A stretch of 64,000 nt of DNA. It comes from Belnapia mucosa (GTDB lineage: Bacteria > Pseudomonadota > Alphaproteobacteria > Acetobacterales > Acetobacteraceae). The stretch spans positions 658,013 through 722,012 of the forward strand of contig NZ_JAEUXJ010000002.1 of assembly GCF_016775475.1 (NCBI RefSeq), in the 5' to 3' direction. Positions 36,239-44,979 of the stretch are shown here, in pieces. The notes below the pieces were generated by a model. The model made no database searches. It saw only the letters and a program-made list of their open reading frames with translations, and was not told the origin of the DNA. The stretch's first letter is position 1, and each line of letters begins with the position of its first letter. The translations under genes were made by a program, and so were the position numbers.

Positions 36239-37444
36239 ATGGTAGCCGAGACACCGTCCCGCCAGGCCTGGATCATGCTGGGCGGGGCCTTCCTGGCCTT
36301 CACGGTCGGCGCCAGCGTCATGCATTCCTACACCGTCTTCCTGCTCGCCTTCGTGGCCGATTTCGGCTGGACGCGGGCGGAAAGCTCGCTCGCCTATTCG
36401 GTCGGGCAGCTGGTCGGCGGTGCCAGCTCGCCCCTGATCGGCGGGCTGGTGGACCGGATCGGCGCGCGGCGCTGTGTGCTGCTCGGCGGTTGCCTGCTGG
36501 CGCTCGGCCTGCTCGGCAGCGCCTTCGCCGATGCGCTCTGGCAGGTGGTCTTCCTCTATGGCGTGGTGATGACGGTCGGGGCGAATTGCCTCGGCCTGCT
36601 GGTCTTCGTGCCGCTCATCTCGCGGCTTTTCGTGCGGCGGCGCGGCATGGCGGTCTCGGTGCTGCAATCGGCCAATGCCTTCGGCCGCGCGCTGTCGGCG
36701 CCGAGCAGCCAGATGCTCATCGCCGGGCTCGGCTGGCGCGGCGCCTATCTGGCGGCGGCGGCGGCGATGGCGGCGCTGGTGCTGCCGATGGCGGCGATCT
36801 TCCGCCGCGACCCGCCGGTCGCCGCCTCCGCCACGGGTCCCGGCGCTGCCGCGGCGCGGCAGTGGACGCTGGCCGAGGCGATGCGGACGCGGGCCTTCTG
36901 GCTGCTCTTCCTGGTCTACATGTTCACCAGCATCGGCAGCTTCCTGGTCTCACTGCACCAGATCGCCTTCGCGGTCGATGTGGGCTTCGACCCGCTCTAT
37001 GCCGCGGGCGTGCTGGGGATGGGCAGCTTCCTCGCCTTTCCCGGCGTGATCGTCACCGGCACGCTCTCCGACTATATCGGGCGCGAGGCCTCAGCACTGC
37101 TGGCCTATGGCATCTCCATCATCGGCGTGATCTGCGCGCTGTTCATCACCGCGTCCGACCAGCATTTGCTGCTCTGGCTGCACGGCTGCTTCTTCGGCCT
37201 GACCTGGGGCGCGCGCGGCCCGGCGATCACGGCGAAAACCGCCGATCTTTTCCCAGGGCCGCGGCTCGGCACCATCCTCGGCGTCATCACCATCGGCTCG
37301 GGCCTCGGGGCCGCCATCGGCTCCTGGGCAGCGGGCTTCATCTTCGATGTCACCAGCAGCTACCGCACCGCCTTCCTGCTCTCGATCGCCGCCTATGTCG
37401 CCGGGTCCGGCGCCTTCTGGGCGCTCAGGACGCCGCGCCGCTAG
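36239..37444 (+). CDS. MFS transporter
   Basis: A 401-residue transporter of the major facilitator superfamily with about twelve hydrophobic helices. The conserved cytoplasmic loop between TM2 and TM3 is GGLVDRIGARR, the MFS motif A. A second, related loop (SDYIGREAS) lies in the C-terminal half. The sequence resembles the OFA/monocarboxylate-type branch. Weak purines precede the ATG. The stop codon is shared with that of the converging 77-residue protein gene as CTAG. The substrate is unknown; an organic acid is most likely from the family and the neighbouring receptor. Confidence 0.9.
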   Translation: MVAETPSRQAWIMLGGAFLAFTVGASVMHSYTVFLLAFVADFGWTRAESSLAYSVGQLVGGASSPLIGGLVDRIGARRCVLLGGCLLALGLLGSAFADALWQVVFLYGVVMTVGANCLGLLVFVPLISRLFVRRRGMAVSVLQSANAFGRALSAPSSQMLIAGLGWRGAYLAAAAAMAALVLPMAAIFRRDPPVAASATGPGAAAARQWTLAEAMRTRAFWLLFLVYMFTSIGSFLVSLHQIAFAVDVGFDPLYAAGVLGMGSFLAFPGVIVTGTLSDYIGREASALLAYGISIIGVICALFITASDQHLLLWLHGCFFGLTWGARGPAITAKTADLFPGPRLGTILGVITIGSGLGAAIGSWAAGFIFDVTSSYRTAFLLSIAAYVAGSGAFWALRTPRR

Positions 37445-37674
37445 GCATCCTCCAGCTGCCGGACCGGCCGTGCCGGCAGCGGCCGGGGGATCAGGCCATC
37501 GGGCAGGGGCTTGCCGCTGCCGCCACGGGGCAGGGGGCGCGGCGCGGGCGGTACCGGGTCGGGCCGCCATCCGCCGCCGCCGCGGCGCAGCCCGCGCAAC
37601 TCCCGCAGCGCGAGGACGAGGGGCACGCCGAAGGTCAGGCTGCCGCTGAGCAGGACGAAGGCCTCTGGTGTCAT
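37441..37674 (-). CDS. Small single-pass membrane protein, Pro-rich tail
   Basis: A 77-residue protein with one hydrophobic helix near the N-terminus (AFVLLSGSLTFGVPLVLAL, residues 5-23), a basic stretch (RELRGLRRGGGG) and a Pro/Arg-rich tail (PLPRGGSGKPLPDGLIPRPLP). The topology suggests a membrane anchor with a cytosolic tail. ATG 37674 has GAGGAG at 9 bases; an in-frame ATG 9 bases upstream sits directly on that site and is less likely. The open frame extends much further upstream as a shadow of the metallo-hydrolase gene. I recall similar small proteins as conserved and uncharacterised in this bacterial group. Confidence 0.66.
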   Translation of the reverse strand: MTPEAFVLLSGSLTFGVPLVLALRELRGLRRGGGGWRPDPVPPAPRPLPRGGSGKPLPDGLIPRPLPARPVRQLEDA

Positions 37675-37785
37675 GGTCGCCATCTCCTCGACGTGAGCAT
37701 AGCCGCCCTGCGCACCCACTCGGCAAGCGCGGATCGACAAGGCAACCGATAGCGACCTATCCTTTCCGTCCGACGGAGGAGCAGG

Positions 37786-38832
37786 ATGCCGGATCAGACC
37801 AACCCCCCGCCCTACGTCCCGGCCCCGCTGCCGCCGGATGCGCCGCCGCCCGGCGAGGTGCGGACCATCCAGCCCGGCCTGCTGCGCGCCCGCATGCCGC
37901 TGCCCTTCGCGCCCGGCCATGTGAATATCTGGCTGCTGGAGCATGAGGGCGGCTGGCTCGCCATCGACACCGCCATCGCAAGCCGCACTACCCGCGGCCA
38001 TTGGGACCAGTTGCTCGCCCAGCCGGCGCTGGGCGGGCGGCCGCTGACGGCGTTGCTCGTCACCCATTTCCATCCCGACCATGTCGGCCTCGCCGGCTGG
38101 CTCTGCGGGCGCTTCGGGCTCTTCCCGATGATGACCCGCATTGAATGGCTGATGGCCCGCGCCCTCTGGTACGACAGCGGCCCGGACATGATGGCGCAGC
38201 AGGTCGAGCATTACGCCCGCGCCGGCTGCCCACCCGAATACCTCGCCTTCGTCGAGAGCCGCGGACCGCTCTACCAACGCTCGGTCGGGGAACTGCCGCG
38301 CAGCTTCCATGCGCTGAAGGATGGCCGCGCCGTCACCATCGGCGGTAGCGAATGGCGCGTCGTGACCGGCGCCGGACATGCGCCGGACATGGCGACGCTC
38401 TACAGCGCCGAGCGCGGCGTGCTGATCTCGGCCGACCAGATCCTGCCGCGCATCTCGCCCTATATCGGCCTGCATCCCGGCGAGCCGGGGGCCGACCCGC
38501 TCGGCGACTTCCTCGCCAGCAACGACCGCTTCCGCAGCCTGCCCGAGGATACGCTGGTGCTGCCGAGCCATGGCGAGCCCTTCCGCACGCTGCACCGGCG
38601 GCTCGATGTGCTGGCGGCGCATCATGCCGAGCGGCTGGATGCGCTGGCCGAAGCCTGCCGCGAGCCGCTGACCGCCTATGAGGCGGCGCAAATCCTCTTC
38701 CCCCGCGCGGCGCAGGAGATGGGGCAGGTCGGCTTCACCGTGGGCGAGACGCTGGCACATCTCCGCCGCTTGGAACGCCAGGGCCGGCTGCGCGTCGAGG
38801 CCGGCGAGGTGGCACGCTTCAGGACAATCTGA
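37786..38832 (+). CDS. Metallo-beta-lactamase-fold hydrolase
   Basis: A 348-residue protein. The metal motif THFHPDHVG gives H94, H96, D98 and H99. GAGHAPDMATLYS and the late LPSHGEPF supply further ligands. The final 80 residues form a helical, winged-helix-like domain (LAHLRRLERQGRLRVEAGEVARF), a pattern seen in MBL-fold proteins related to beta-lactamase-like 2 (LACTB2). The gene starts a four-gene operon, and GGAGGAGCAGG precedes its ATG. Its stop overlaps the next start by one base (TGATG). It probably hydrolyses a thioester, lactone or amide made by the operon; no substrate is known. Confidence 0.9.
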   Translation: MPDQTNPPPYVPAPLPPDAPPPGEVRTIQPGLLRARMPLPFAPGHVNIWLLEHEGGWLAIDTAIASRTTRGHWDQLLAQPALGGRPLTALLVTHFHPDHVGLAGWLCGRFGLFPMMTRIEWLMARALWYDSGPDMMAQQVEHYARAGCPPEYLAFVESRGPLYQRSVGELPRSFHALKDGRAVTIGGSEWRVVTGAGHAPDMATLYSAERGVLISADQILPRISPYIGLHPGEPGADPLGDFLASNDRFRSLPEDTLVLPSHGEPFRTLHRRLDVLAAHHAERLDALAEACREPLTAYEAAQILFPRAAQEMGQVGFTVGETLAHLRRLERQGRLRVEAGEVARFRTI

Positions 38833-40109
38833 TGCCGGCGGAGATCGATATCGCGGTGATCGGCGCCGGCGCCGCGGGCATCGGCGCCGCGACCCGCCTG
38901 GCCGAGCTCGGCCGGAGCTGCCTGGTGCTGGAGGCCGGCCCGCGTGTCGGCGGCCGCGCCTATACCGAGAGCGAGGGCCTTGGCACGCCCTTCGACCATG
39001 GCGCCTCCTGGCTGCATGTCGCCGAGCACAACCCGCTGACGCCGATCGCCCGCCGGCTCGGTTTCACCCTGCGCGAGGGCGAGCGGCGGCGGCGCGACAT
39101 CCTCCTCATCGGCGACCGCCGCGCGACGCCGGAGGAGAAGGCGGCGCATGACGCCGCCTGCGATGCCTGGGAGGAGGCCGCCGAGGCCCGGGCCGCCCAG
39201 GGCGGCCCGGATGTCTCCATCGCCGAGGCGGTGCCGCATGGCGGCTTCTGGGACGCCACCGTCTCCCACTGGCTCGGCACCACCATCTGCGGCGTGGAGC
39301 CAGAACGGAACAGTCTGCGCGACTACATCGATACCGGCCTCGACGGCGAGAACCCGCAGATCGCGGAAGGCTTCGGCACGCTGGTCGCGCGCCTGGCGGC
39401 GGGGCTGCCGATCCGCCTCGGCACACCCATCGAGCGTATCCGCGCCGATCGCGCGATCACGCTGGAGGGGCCGCGCGGCAGCCTACGCGCCCGTGGCTGC
39501 ATCGTCACCGTTTCGACCGGCGTGCTGGCCGCGGGCGGGCTGCGCTTCGAGCCGGGGCTGCCGACCGAGATCGAGGCGGCGATCCATGGCCTGCCGCTCG
39601 CCTTGCTGTCGAAGATCGGGCTGCGGGGCGGCCAGGGGCTCGGGTTCCGGCTCGGCCTCGGCCCCTTCGCCCGGCTCGGACGGCGGCTCGAGGGGGAGGG
39701 GGATCATCCGATGTCCTGGATGATCGCCCCCTTTGGCCGCGACCATGCGGTCGGCTTCCTCGGCGGCGAGGCGGCTTGGGCCCTGGCGCGGGAGGGTCCG
39801 GCGGCGGCCGAGGCCTTCGCCCGCGCCGACCTCACCCGCTATTTCGGCCCTGCCGAGGTCGCGCGGGCCTTCCCGGACCGGGCTGTGCCGACGGATTGGG
39901 GTGAGAACCCGCTGTTTCGCGGCGCCTATACCTATGCCCGCGTCGGTGCCGCCGGGTCGCGGGCGGTGCTCGCCGGGGCTCGCCTCGCCGATGGTCGCAT
40001 CCGCTTCGCCGGCGAGGCCTGCCATACCCGCTATGCCGGCACGGTCGGCGGCGCCTGGGCCAGCGGCATGGCGGCAGCCGAGGCTTTATCCGCTACGCTC
40101 GGCGGATGA
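38832..40109 (+). CDS. Flavin-containing amine oxidase (monoamine/polyamine oxidase-like)
   Basis: A 425-residue FAD-dependent amine oxidase. The N-terminus IAVIGAGAAGIGAATRLAELGRSCLVLEAG followed by RVGGRAYT is the standard FAD-binding and GG motif. The C-terminal signature RIRFAGEACHTRYAGTVGGAWASGMAAAEAL is equally typical. No signal peptide precedes it, so the enzyme is cytoplasmic. It would oxidise an amine or polyamine to an aldehyde, giving ammonia or a shorter amine plus hydrogen peroxide. The start overlaps the previous stop and the stop overlaps the M20 gene start (ATGA). Confidence 0.9.
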   Translation: MPAEIDIAVIGAGAAGIGAATRLAELGRSCLVLEAGPRVGGRAYTESEGLGTPFDHGASWLHVAEHNPLTPIARRLGFTLREGERRRRDILLIGDRRATPEEKAAHDAACDAWEEAAEARAAQGGPDVSIAEAVPHGGFWDATVSHWLGTTICGVEPERNSLRDYIDTGLDGENPQIAEGFGTLVARLAAGLPIRLGTPIERIRADRAITLEGPRGSLRARGCIVTVSTGVLAAGGLRFEPGLPTEIEAAIHGLPLALLSKIGLRGGQGLGFRLGLGPFARLGRRLEGEGDHPMSWMIAPFGRDHAVGFLGGEAAWALAREGPAAAEAFARADLTRYFGPAEVARAFPDRAVPTDWGENPLFRGAYTYARVGAAGSRAVLAGARLADGRIRFAGEACHTRYAGTVGGAWASGMAAAEALSATLGG

Positions 40110-41350
40110 GCCGTACCCGTTTCGCCGAAGAGGCCGCACGCTGCGAGGATCGCGTCATCGCCCTGACCCGGGCGCTGGTGGCGATCCCATCCCCCAACCC
40201 GCCCGGTGATGTGCGCGCCTGCGCCGAGGCCGCCGCCGGCCTGATCCGCGAGCTGGTCCCTGGTGCCGAGGTCACGCTGCACCCGACCTCCGACACCGTG
40301 ACCAACCTCGTCGCCGTGCTGCGCGGCCATGCGCCGGGCCGGCGCCTGGTCTTCAACGGCCATCTCGACACCTATCCGGTGAATGAGGCGCTGCCCTGGA
40401 CCGTGCCGCCGCTCGGCGGGCTGCTGCGCGAGGGCCGGCTTTATGGCCGCGGCACCGCCGATATGAAGGGCGGCATCGCGGCCTCCATCATCGCCATGGC
40501 CCTGCTCGCCGCCCGTCCCGAGCTCTGGCGCGGCGAGGCGGTGCTGACCCTCGCAGGCGACGAGGAGTCGATGGGCCCGCTGGGGACGAAATGGCTGATG
40601 GACCACATCCCCGAGGCGACCGGCGATGCCGTCATCATCGGGGATGCCGGCAGCCCGCGCGTTCTGCGCTTCGGCGAGAAGGGCTTCCTCTGGATCGAGA
40701 TCGAGGCGGAGGGCCGCGCCAGCCATGGCGCGCATGTGCATCTCGGCGTCAATGCGCTCGACCGGCTCTGCGCCGCGCTGGATGCGGTGCGCGGATTGCG
40801 CGCGCTGCGGCCCGAGGCGCCGCCCGCCGTCACCGCCGCCATCGCCGCGGCCCGGCCCGTCTCCGAACCCCTCTCCGGCGCGGGCGAAGCGGAGGTGCTG
40901 GGCAGCGTCACCGTCAATATCGGCCGGGTCGAGGGTGGGACCTCCACCAACCTTGTCCCCGCCAGTGCCCGCGCCGGCGCCGATATCCGCCTGCCGGTCG
41001 GCGTCAGTTGCACCATGGCCGAGGGGGCGCTCACCGCCGGGCTCGGCGGGCGCGAAGGCATCGCTTGGCGCATCCTCCGCCGCTTCGAGCCGAACCACAC
41101 CGATCCGGGCCATGAGCTGGTGCAGCGTGCCGCCGCCGCGGCCGGCGAGGTGCTGGGTGAGCCCTGTGCCGTCAATATGCGCGTCGGTGGATCGGATGCC
41201 CGCTGGTTCCGCATGGCCGGGCTGCCGACCATCGTCTATGGCCCGACGCCATATAATATGGGCGGCGCCGACGAATATGTGCTGGTGGAGGAGCTGGTGC
41301 AGGTCGCCCGCGTCCATGCGCTGACCGCGCTCGACTTCCTCTCGGCATGA
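40106..41350 (+). CDS. M20 family metallohydrolase (ArgE/DapE-like)
   Basis: A 414-residue zinc hydrolase. Metal and catalytic motifs are NGHLDTYP (His and Asp), GRGTADMKGG (bridging Asp) and AGDEES (catalytic Glu). The lid domain has EAEGRASHGAHVHLGVNAL, typical of acetylornithine or succinyl-diaminopimelate deacylase-like enzymes, and late GGSDARW. The family removes acyl groups from amino acids. It is the third gene of the overlapping operon and may release the amine or amino acid acted on by the amine oxidase. The stop overlaps the exporter start by ATGA. Confidence 0.92.
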   Translation: MSRTRFAEEAARCEDRVIALTRALVAIPSPNPPGDVRACAEAAAGLIRELVPGAEVTLHPTSDTVTNLVAVLRGHAPGRRLVFNGHLDTYPVNEALPWTVPPLGGLLREGRLYGRGTADMKGGIAASIIAMALLAARPELWRGEAVLTLAGDEESMGPLGTKWLMDHIPEATGDAVIIGDAGSPRVLRFGEKGFLWIEIEAEGRASHGAHVHLGVNALDRLCAALDAVRGLRALRPEAPPAVTAAIAAARPVSEPLSGAGEAEVLGSVTVNIGRVEGGTSTNLVPASARAGADIRLPVGVSCTMAEGALTAGLGGREGIAWRILRRFEPNHTDPGHELVQRAAAAAGEVLGEPCAVNMRVGGSDARWFRMAGLPTIVYGPTPYNMGGADEYVLVEELVQVARVHALTALDFLSA

Positions 41351-42240
41351 GCCTCGCGCTCTCCCGCCTCGCCGCCATGGGCGACACGACGCGGGCCATG
41401 CTGTGGATGATCGCCTCCGGCCTCCTCTTCATCGTCCTCAACGGAACGCTGCGGCTGCTGGCGCAGCAGCTCGACCCCTTCGTGACCGGCTTCCTGCGCT
41501 ACAGCTTCGGCGTGGTGGTGATGCTGCCCTTCATCTGGCATGCCGGCTGGGCCGCCTATCGCCCGGCCAATGTTTCAGGCCAGATCTGGCGCGGGGCCAT
41601 CCATACATCCGGCCTGCTGCTCTGGTTCATCGCCGTGCCGCATGTGCCGCTGGCCGATATGACGGCGCTCGGCTTCACCACGCCGCTTTTCATCATGCTC
41701 GGCGCCGTGGTCTTCCTGCGGGAGAGGATGGTCGCGGCGCGCTGGATCGCGGCGGTGATCGGCTTCTGCGGCGTGCTGGTGGTGGTCTCGCCCAACCTGT
41801 CCGGCGGCGCCGGCCTCTATGGCTTCGTGATGCTGGCTTCCTCGCCGCTCTTCGCCGCCTCCTTCCTCATCACCAAGGCGCTGACCCGACGGGATTCGCC
41901 GCATGTCATCGTCGTCTGGCAATCCCTCGGCGTTGCGCTGTTCAGCCTGCCCTTCGCCCTGCCGAATTGGGAATGGCCGAGCCCGGGCCAATGGGCGGCC
42001 TTCGCCTTCTGCGGCGTCATCGGCACCGCCGGACATATCTGCCTGACGCGGGCCTTCAAGCTGGCCGATATGTCGGTGACTCAGCCGATCAAATTCCTCG
42101 AACTGGTCTGGGCCTCGCTCTTCGGCTTCGCCGTCTGGGGCGATGTGCCGGGAACCGCCACCTGGATCGGCGGCCTCATCATCTTTGCCAGCACGAGCTG
42201 GATCGCGCGGCGGGAGGCCCGCCGCGCGAAGCCTGCCTAG
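41347..42240 (+). CDS. DMT-family (EamA) transporter
   Basis: A 297-residue inner-membrane protein with ten hydrophobic helices in two EamA repeats. The first repeat ends near [25 protein letters not shown], the usual EamA closing segment, and the second ends near [22 protein letters not shown]. Members export amino acids, amines or other metabolites. It is the last gene in the operon after the M20 hydrolase (ATGA overlap) and so may export a product or import a substrate of the pathway. Its stop is shared with that of malate synthase as CTAG. Confidence 0.92.
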   Translation: MSLALSRLAAMGDTTRAMLWMIASGLLFIVLNGTLRLLAQQLDPFVTGFLRYSFGVVVMLPFIWHAGWAAYRPANVSGQIWRGAIHTSGLLLWFIAVPHVPLADMTALGFTTPLFIMLGAVVFLRERMVAARWIAAVIGFCGVLVVVSPNLSGGAGLYGFVMLASSPLFAASFLITKALTRRDSPHVIVVWQSLGVALFSLPFALPNWEWPSPGQWAAFAFCGVIGTAGHICLTRAFKLADMSVTQPIKFLELVWASLFGFAVWGDVPGTATWIGGLIIFASTSWIARREARRAKPA

Positions 42241-44408
42241 GCTGCCGCCTTCGCCTCGCGCCGGCGGGCGGTCAGGATGAACTCGGTATAGCCGTTGGGC
42301 TGGGTCGTGCCCTGGAAGATCAGGTCGCAGGCCGCCTTGAAGGCCACGCCGTTGAAGTCCGGCGCCATCGGCGTGTAGAGCGGGTCGCCGGCATTCTGCC
42401 CGTCCACCACCTTCGCCATGCGCTTCAGCGTCTCCATCACCTGCGCCTCGGTGGTGATGCCGTGCTTCAGCCAATTGGCGATGTGCTGGGCACTGATGCG
42501 CAGCGTGGCACGGTCCTCCATCAGCCCGACATTGTTGATGTCCGGCACCTTGGAGCAGCCGACACCCTGGTCGATCCAGCGCACGACATAGCCGAGGATG
42601 CCCTGGGCATTGTTGTCGAGCTCGGCCTGCACCGCATCCGCCGGCCAGTTGGTCTCGGAGGCGAGCGGGATGGTCAGGATGTCCTCGAGCTTCGCCCGGC
42701 CGCCGCCCTGCACCAGCTCCTCCTGCCGCGCCGCCACATCCACCTCATGGTAGTGCAGCGCATGCAGCGTCGCGGCGGTGGGGGAGGGGACCCAGGCGGT
42801 ATTGGCGCCGGCCTTCGGGTGGCCGACCTTCTGCTTCAGCATCTCCGCCATCGCATCGGGCGCCGCCCACATGCCCTTGCCGATCTGCGCCCGGCCACGC
42901 AGCCCGCAGGCGAGGCCGGTATCGACGTTCCAGTCCTCATAGGCCTTGATCCAGGGCGTGCCGCGCATGTCGTTTTTGCGCAGCATGGCGCCGGCGGCCA
43001 TCGAGGTGTGGATCTCGTCGCCGGTGCGGTCGAGGAAGCCGGTATTGATGAAGGCGACGCGGTCCTTCGCGGCGCGGATGCATTCCATGAGGTTCACCGT
43101 CGTCCGGCGTTCCTCATCCATGATGCCCATCTTCAGCGTCGCGCGCGGCAGGCCGAAGGCGTCCTCGACGCGGCCGAAGAGCTCGTTCGCCCAGGCCACT
43201 TCCTCCGGTCCATGCATCTTCGGCTTGACGATATAGACACTGCCCGCACGGCTGTTGCGGCCCTTGCCCTGGCCACGCAGGTCGTGCAGCGCGATCGCCA
43301 CGGTGCATAGGGCGTCGAGGATGGTCTCCGGCGTTTCCGCCCCATCCAGCGTCACCACATCGGTCATCATGTGATGACCGACATTGCGCACCAGCATCAC
43401 CGACCGGCCATGCAGCGTCATCGCCCCGCCGCCCGGCTTCAGATAGGTGCGGTCGCTGTTCAGCTTGCGCACCAGCGTCTTGCCGCCCTTCTCGAAGCTC
43501 GCCTCCAGCGAGCCATTCATCAGGCCGAGCCAGTTGCGATAGACCAGCGCCTTGTCCTCGGCATCGACCGTGGCGACGCTGTCCTCGCAATCGACGATGG
43601 TGGTGACTGCGGCTTCCAGCACGAGGTCAGCGACGCCGGCCGGATCGGTCTTGCCGATCGGGTGGTCGTGGTCGATCACCAGCTCCGCATGCAGGCCGTG
43701 ATGCACGAAGAGGATGGAAGAGGGCGCTGCCGCCTCACCCTGATAGCCGACGCACTGGCCGGGCTGGGCGAGGCCAACGCTCTGCCCGTCCTTCAGCGCA
43801 ACGGCGAGGGCGCCGGCGGTGATGGCATAGCCCTTGGAGTCGGCATGGGAGGCGCCGCCCGCGAGCGGCGCAACCTTGTCGAGCGTGGCGCGGGCGAAGG
43901 CGATGACCCGCTCGCCGCGCTTCGGGTTGTAGCCGCGGCCGCGCTCCGCCCCGCCATCCTCCGGGATCGCATCGGTGCCATAGAGCGCGTCATAGAGGCT
44001 GCCCCAGCGGGCATTGGCGGCATTCAGCGCATAGCGGGCATTGGAGACGGGAACGACGAGCTGCGGCCCGGCGATATGGCCGAACTCGGCATCGACATTG
44101 GTGGTGCTGACCTGAAAGGCCGGGCCGGCGGGCACCAGATAGCCGATCTCCTGCAGGAAGGCGGTATAGGCCGCGGCATCCAGCGGCTTGGCCGGATGCG
44201 CCGCGTGCCAGGCATCGATCTTCGCCTGCAACTCGTCCCGCCGCGCCAGCAACGCGGCATTGCGCGGGGCCAGGTCGCGCAGGATGGCGGCATAGGAGGT
44301 CCAGAACCGCTCCGGCGTCACACCGGTTCCGGGCAGGGCCTCCTGCTCCATGAAGTCCCGCAGCTCGCGCGCGACGCTGAGACCCGCCACCTCGACCCGA
44401 TCTGCCAT
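42237..44408 (-). CDS. glcB: Malate synthase G
   Basis: A 723-residue single-chain malate synthase, the expected size of the G isoform. It condenses glyoxylate with acetyl-CoA to malate. Clear family blocks are [19 protein letters not shown] at the start, [15 protein letters not shown] (active-site acidic residues), [50 protein letters not shown] and the late [31 protein letters not shown]. No isocitrate lyase or glycolate oxidase gene is in the window. Its ATG is preceded by GGGAGGCGAGC, and an unusual perfect inverted repeat lies immediately upstream of that site, which may control expression. Confidence 0.97.
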   Translation of the reverse strand: MADRVEVAGLSVARELRDFMEQEALPGTGVTPERFWTSYAAILRDLAPRNAALLARRDELQAKIDAWHAAHPAKPLDAAAYTAFLQEIGYLVPAGPAFQVSTTNVDAEFGHIAGPQLVVPVSNARYALNAANARWGSLYDALYGTDAIPEDGGAERGRGYNPKRGERVIAFARATLDKVAPLAGGASHADSKGYAITAGALAVALKDGQSVGLAQPGQCVGYQGEAAAPSSILFVHHGLHAELVIDHDHPIGKTDPAGVADLVLEAAVTTIVDCEDSVATVDAEDKALVYRNWLGLMNGSLEASFEKGGKTLVRKLNSDRTYLKPGGGAMTLHGRSVMLVRNVGHHMMTDVVTLDGAETPETILDALCTVAIALHDLRGQGKGRNSRAGSVYIVKPKMHGPEEVAWANELFGRVEDAFGLPRATLKMGIMDEERRTTVNLMECIRAAKDRVAFINTGFLDRTGDEIHTSMAAGAMLRKNDMRGTPWIKAYEDWNVDTGLACGLRGRAQIGKGMWAAPDAMAEMLKQKVGHPKAGANTAWVPSPTAATLHALHYHEVDVAARQEELVQGGGRAKLEDILTIPLASETNWPADAVQAELDNNAQGILGYVVRWIDQGVGCSKVPDINNVGLMEDRATLRISAQHIANWLKHGITTEAQVMETLKRMAKVVDGQNAGDPLYTPMAPDFNGVAFKAACDLIFQGTTQPNGYTEFILTARRREAKAAA

Positions 44409-44417
44409 GCTCGCCTC

Positions 44418-44440
44418 CCTAGTTCTCGGGGCTAACTAGG
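44418..44440 (-). promoter_or_regulatory. Perfect inverted repeat immediately upstream of glcB
   Basis: CCTAGTT (44418-44424) and AACTAGG (44434-44440) are perfect 7-base complements around a 9-base spacer (CTCGGGGCT on the plus strand). The near arm touches the ribosome-binding region of glcB. It could be a repressor operator or an mRNA hairpin that masks translation. The TA-rich arms stand out in this GC-rich DNA. Confidence 0.55.
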
Positions 44441-44461
44441 CGAAACCGGGCAGGCCGCAAA

Positions 44462-44478
44462 GGGGCGGGACCCGCCCC
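44462..44478 (-). terminator. Terminator after the TerB-like gene
   Basis: GGGGCGGG-A-CCCGCCCC: an 8-base perfect inverted repeat (7 realistic pairs with a 3-base loop), 5 bases after the TerB-like stop when read on the minus strand, and followed by TTTG. It resembles a short intrinsic terminator separating that gene from glcB. Confidence 0.6.
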
Positions 44479-44483
44479 GGCGC

Positions 44484-44906
44484 TCACGCATCGAGGACGA
44501 TGCGCTGGTTCTTCGCCACCAGCGTGCGGAAATGCGGCGCCAGCGCTTCCTCCGACAGGCCCCAGGCGGTGGCGAAGCGACGAACCAGCTCCTGCTCGCC
44601 CTGTTCGGCCTCGCCATCGCTCATCGCGCTGTCGATCATGTTGAGCAGGATGCAGAGCCGTTGTTCCGGCCGCAGCCGCGGCGTGGCATCGGCGAGGAAC
44701 TGGTCCGGCTTCGTGGCCCGGGCATAGCGCAGGGCGGCATCGAGCTGCCCGCGGGTGGTGCCGCGGCCGAGCGCCGCGATCAGATGGCCGATCTCCTCCT
44801 CATCCATCTCCCCATCCGCCGCCATGCAGTAGATCAGCGAGACGGCGAGGCAGGTGCGCGGCGTCAGCTCGAGCGCGGTGGAGGCGGATTTGAACAGGTT
44901 GAACAT
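44484..44906 (-). CDS. TerB/DjlA-N-type helical protein
   Basis: A 140-residue all-helical protein resembling the TerB (tellurite resistance) fold. The metal-binding acidic element is AADGEMDEEE at about residues 29-38, and a second one is DSAMSDGEAEQGEQE near 92-106. These two pseudo-symmetric acidic sites are the family hallmark. TerB-fold proteins occur in stress and membrane-associated systems and are not specific to tellurite. No ter operon partners are present. The upstream 73-base gap is unusually AT-rich (GATGACAAAAGATTCATG in the coding orientation), so a promoter is likely there. A hairpin terminator follows the stop. Confidence 0.78.
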   Translation of the reverse strand: MFNLFKSASTALELTPRTCLAVSLIYCMAADGEMDEEEIGHLIAALGRGTTRGQLDAALRYARATKPDQFLADATPRLRPEQRLCILLNMIDSAMSDGEAEQGEQELVRRFATAWGLSEEALAPHFRTLVAKNQRIVLDA

Positions 44907-44979
44907 CGCGGTGATCCCCCAGCGGTTGGTCCGCCGGGGAAATAGCTCAACATGAATCTTTTGTCATCTACCGGAAAGC

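Noticed and set aside
44484..44906. Tellurite resistance operon
   Set aside because: TerB fold only; none of terA, terC, terD or terE is nearby, so resistance is not supported.
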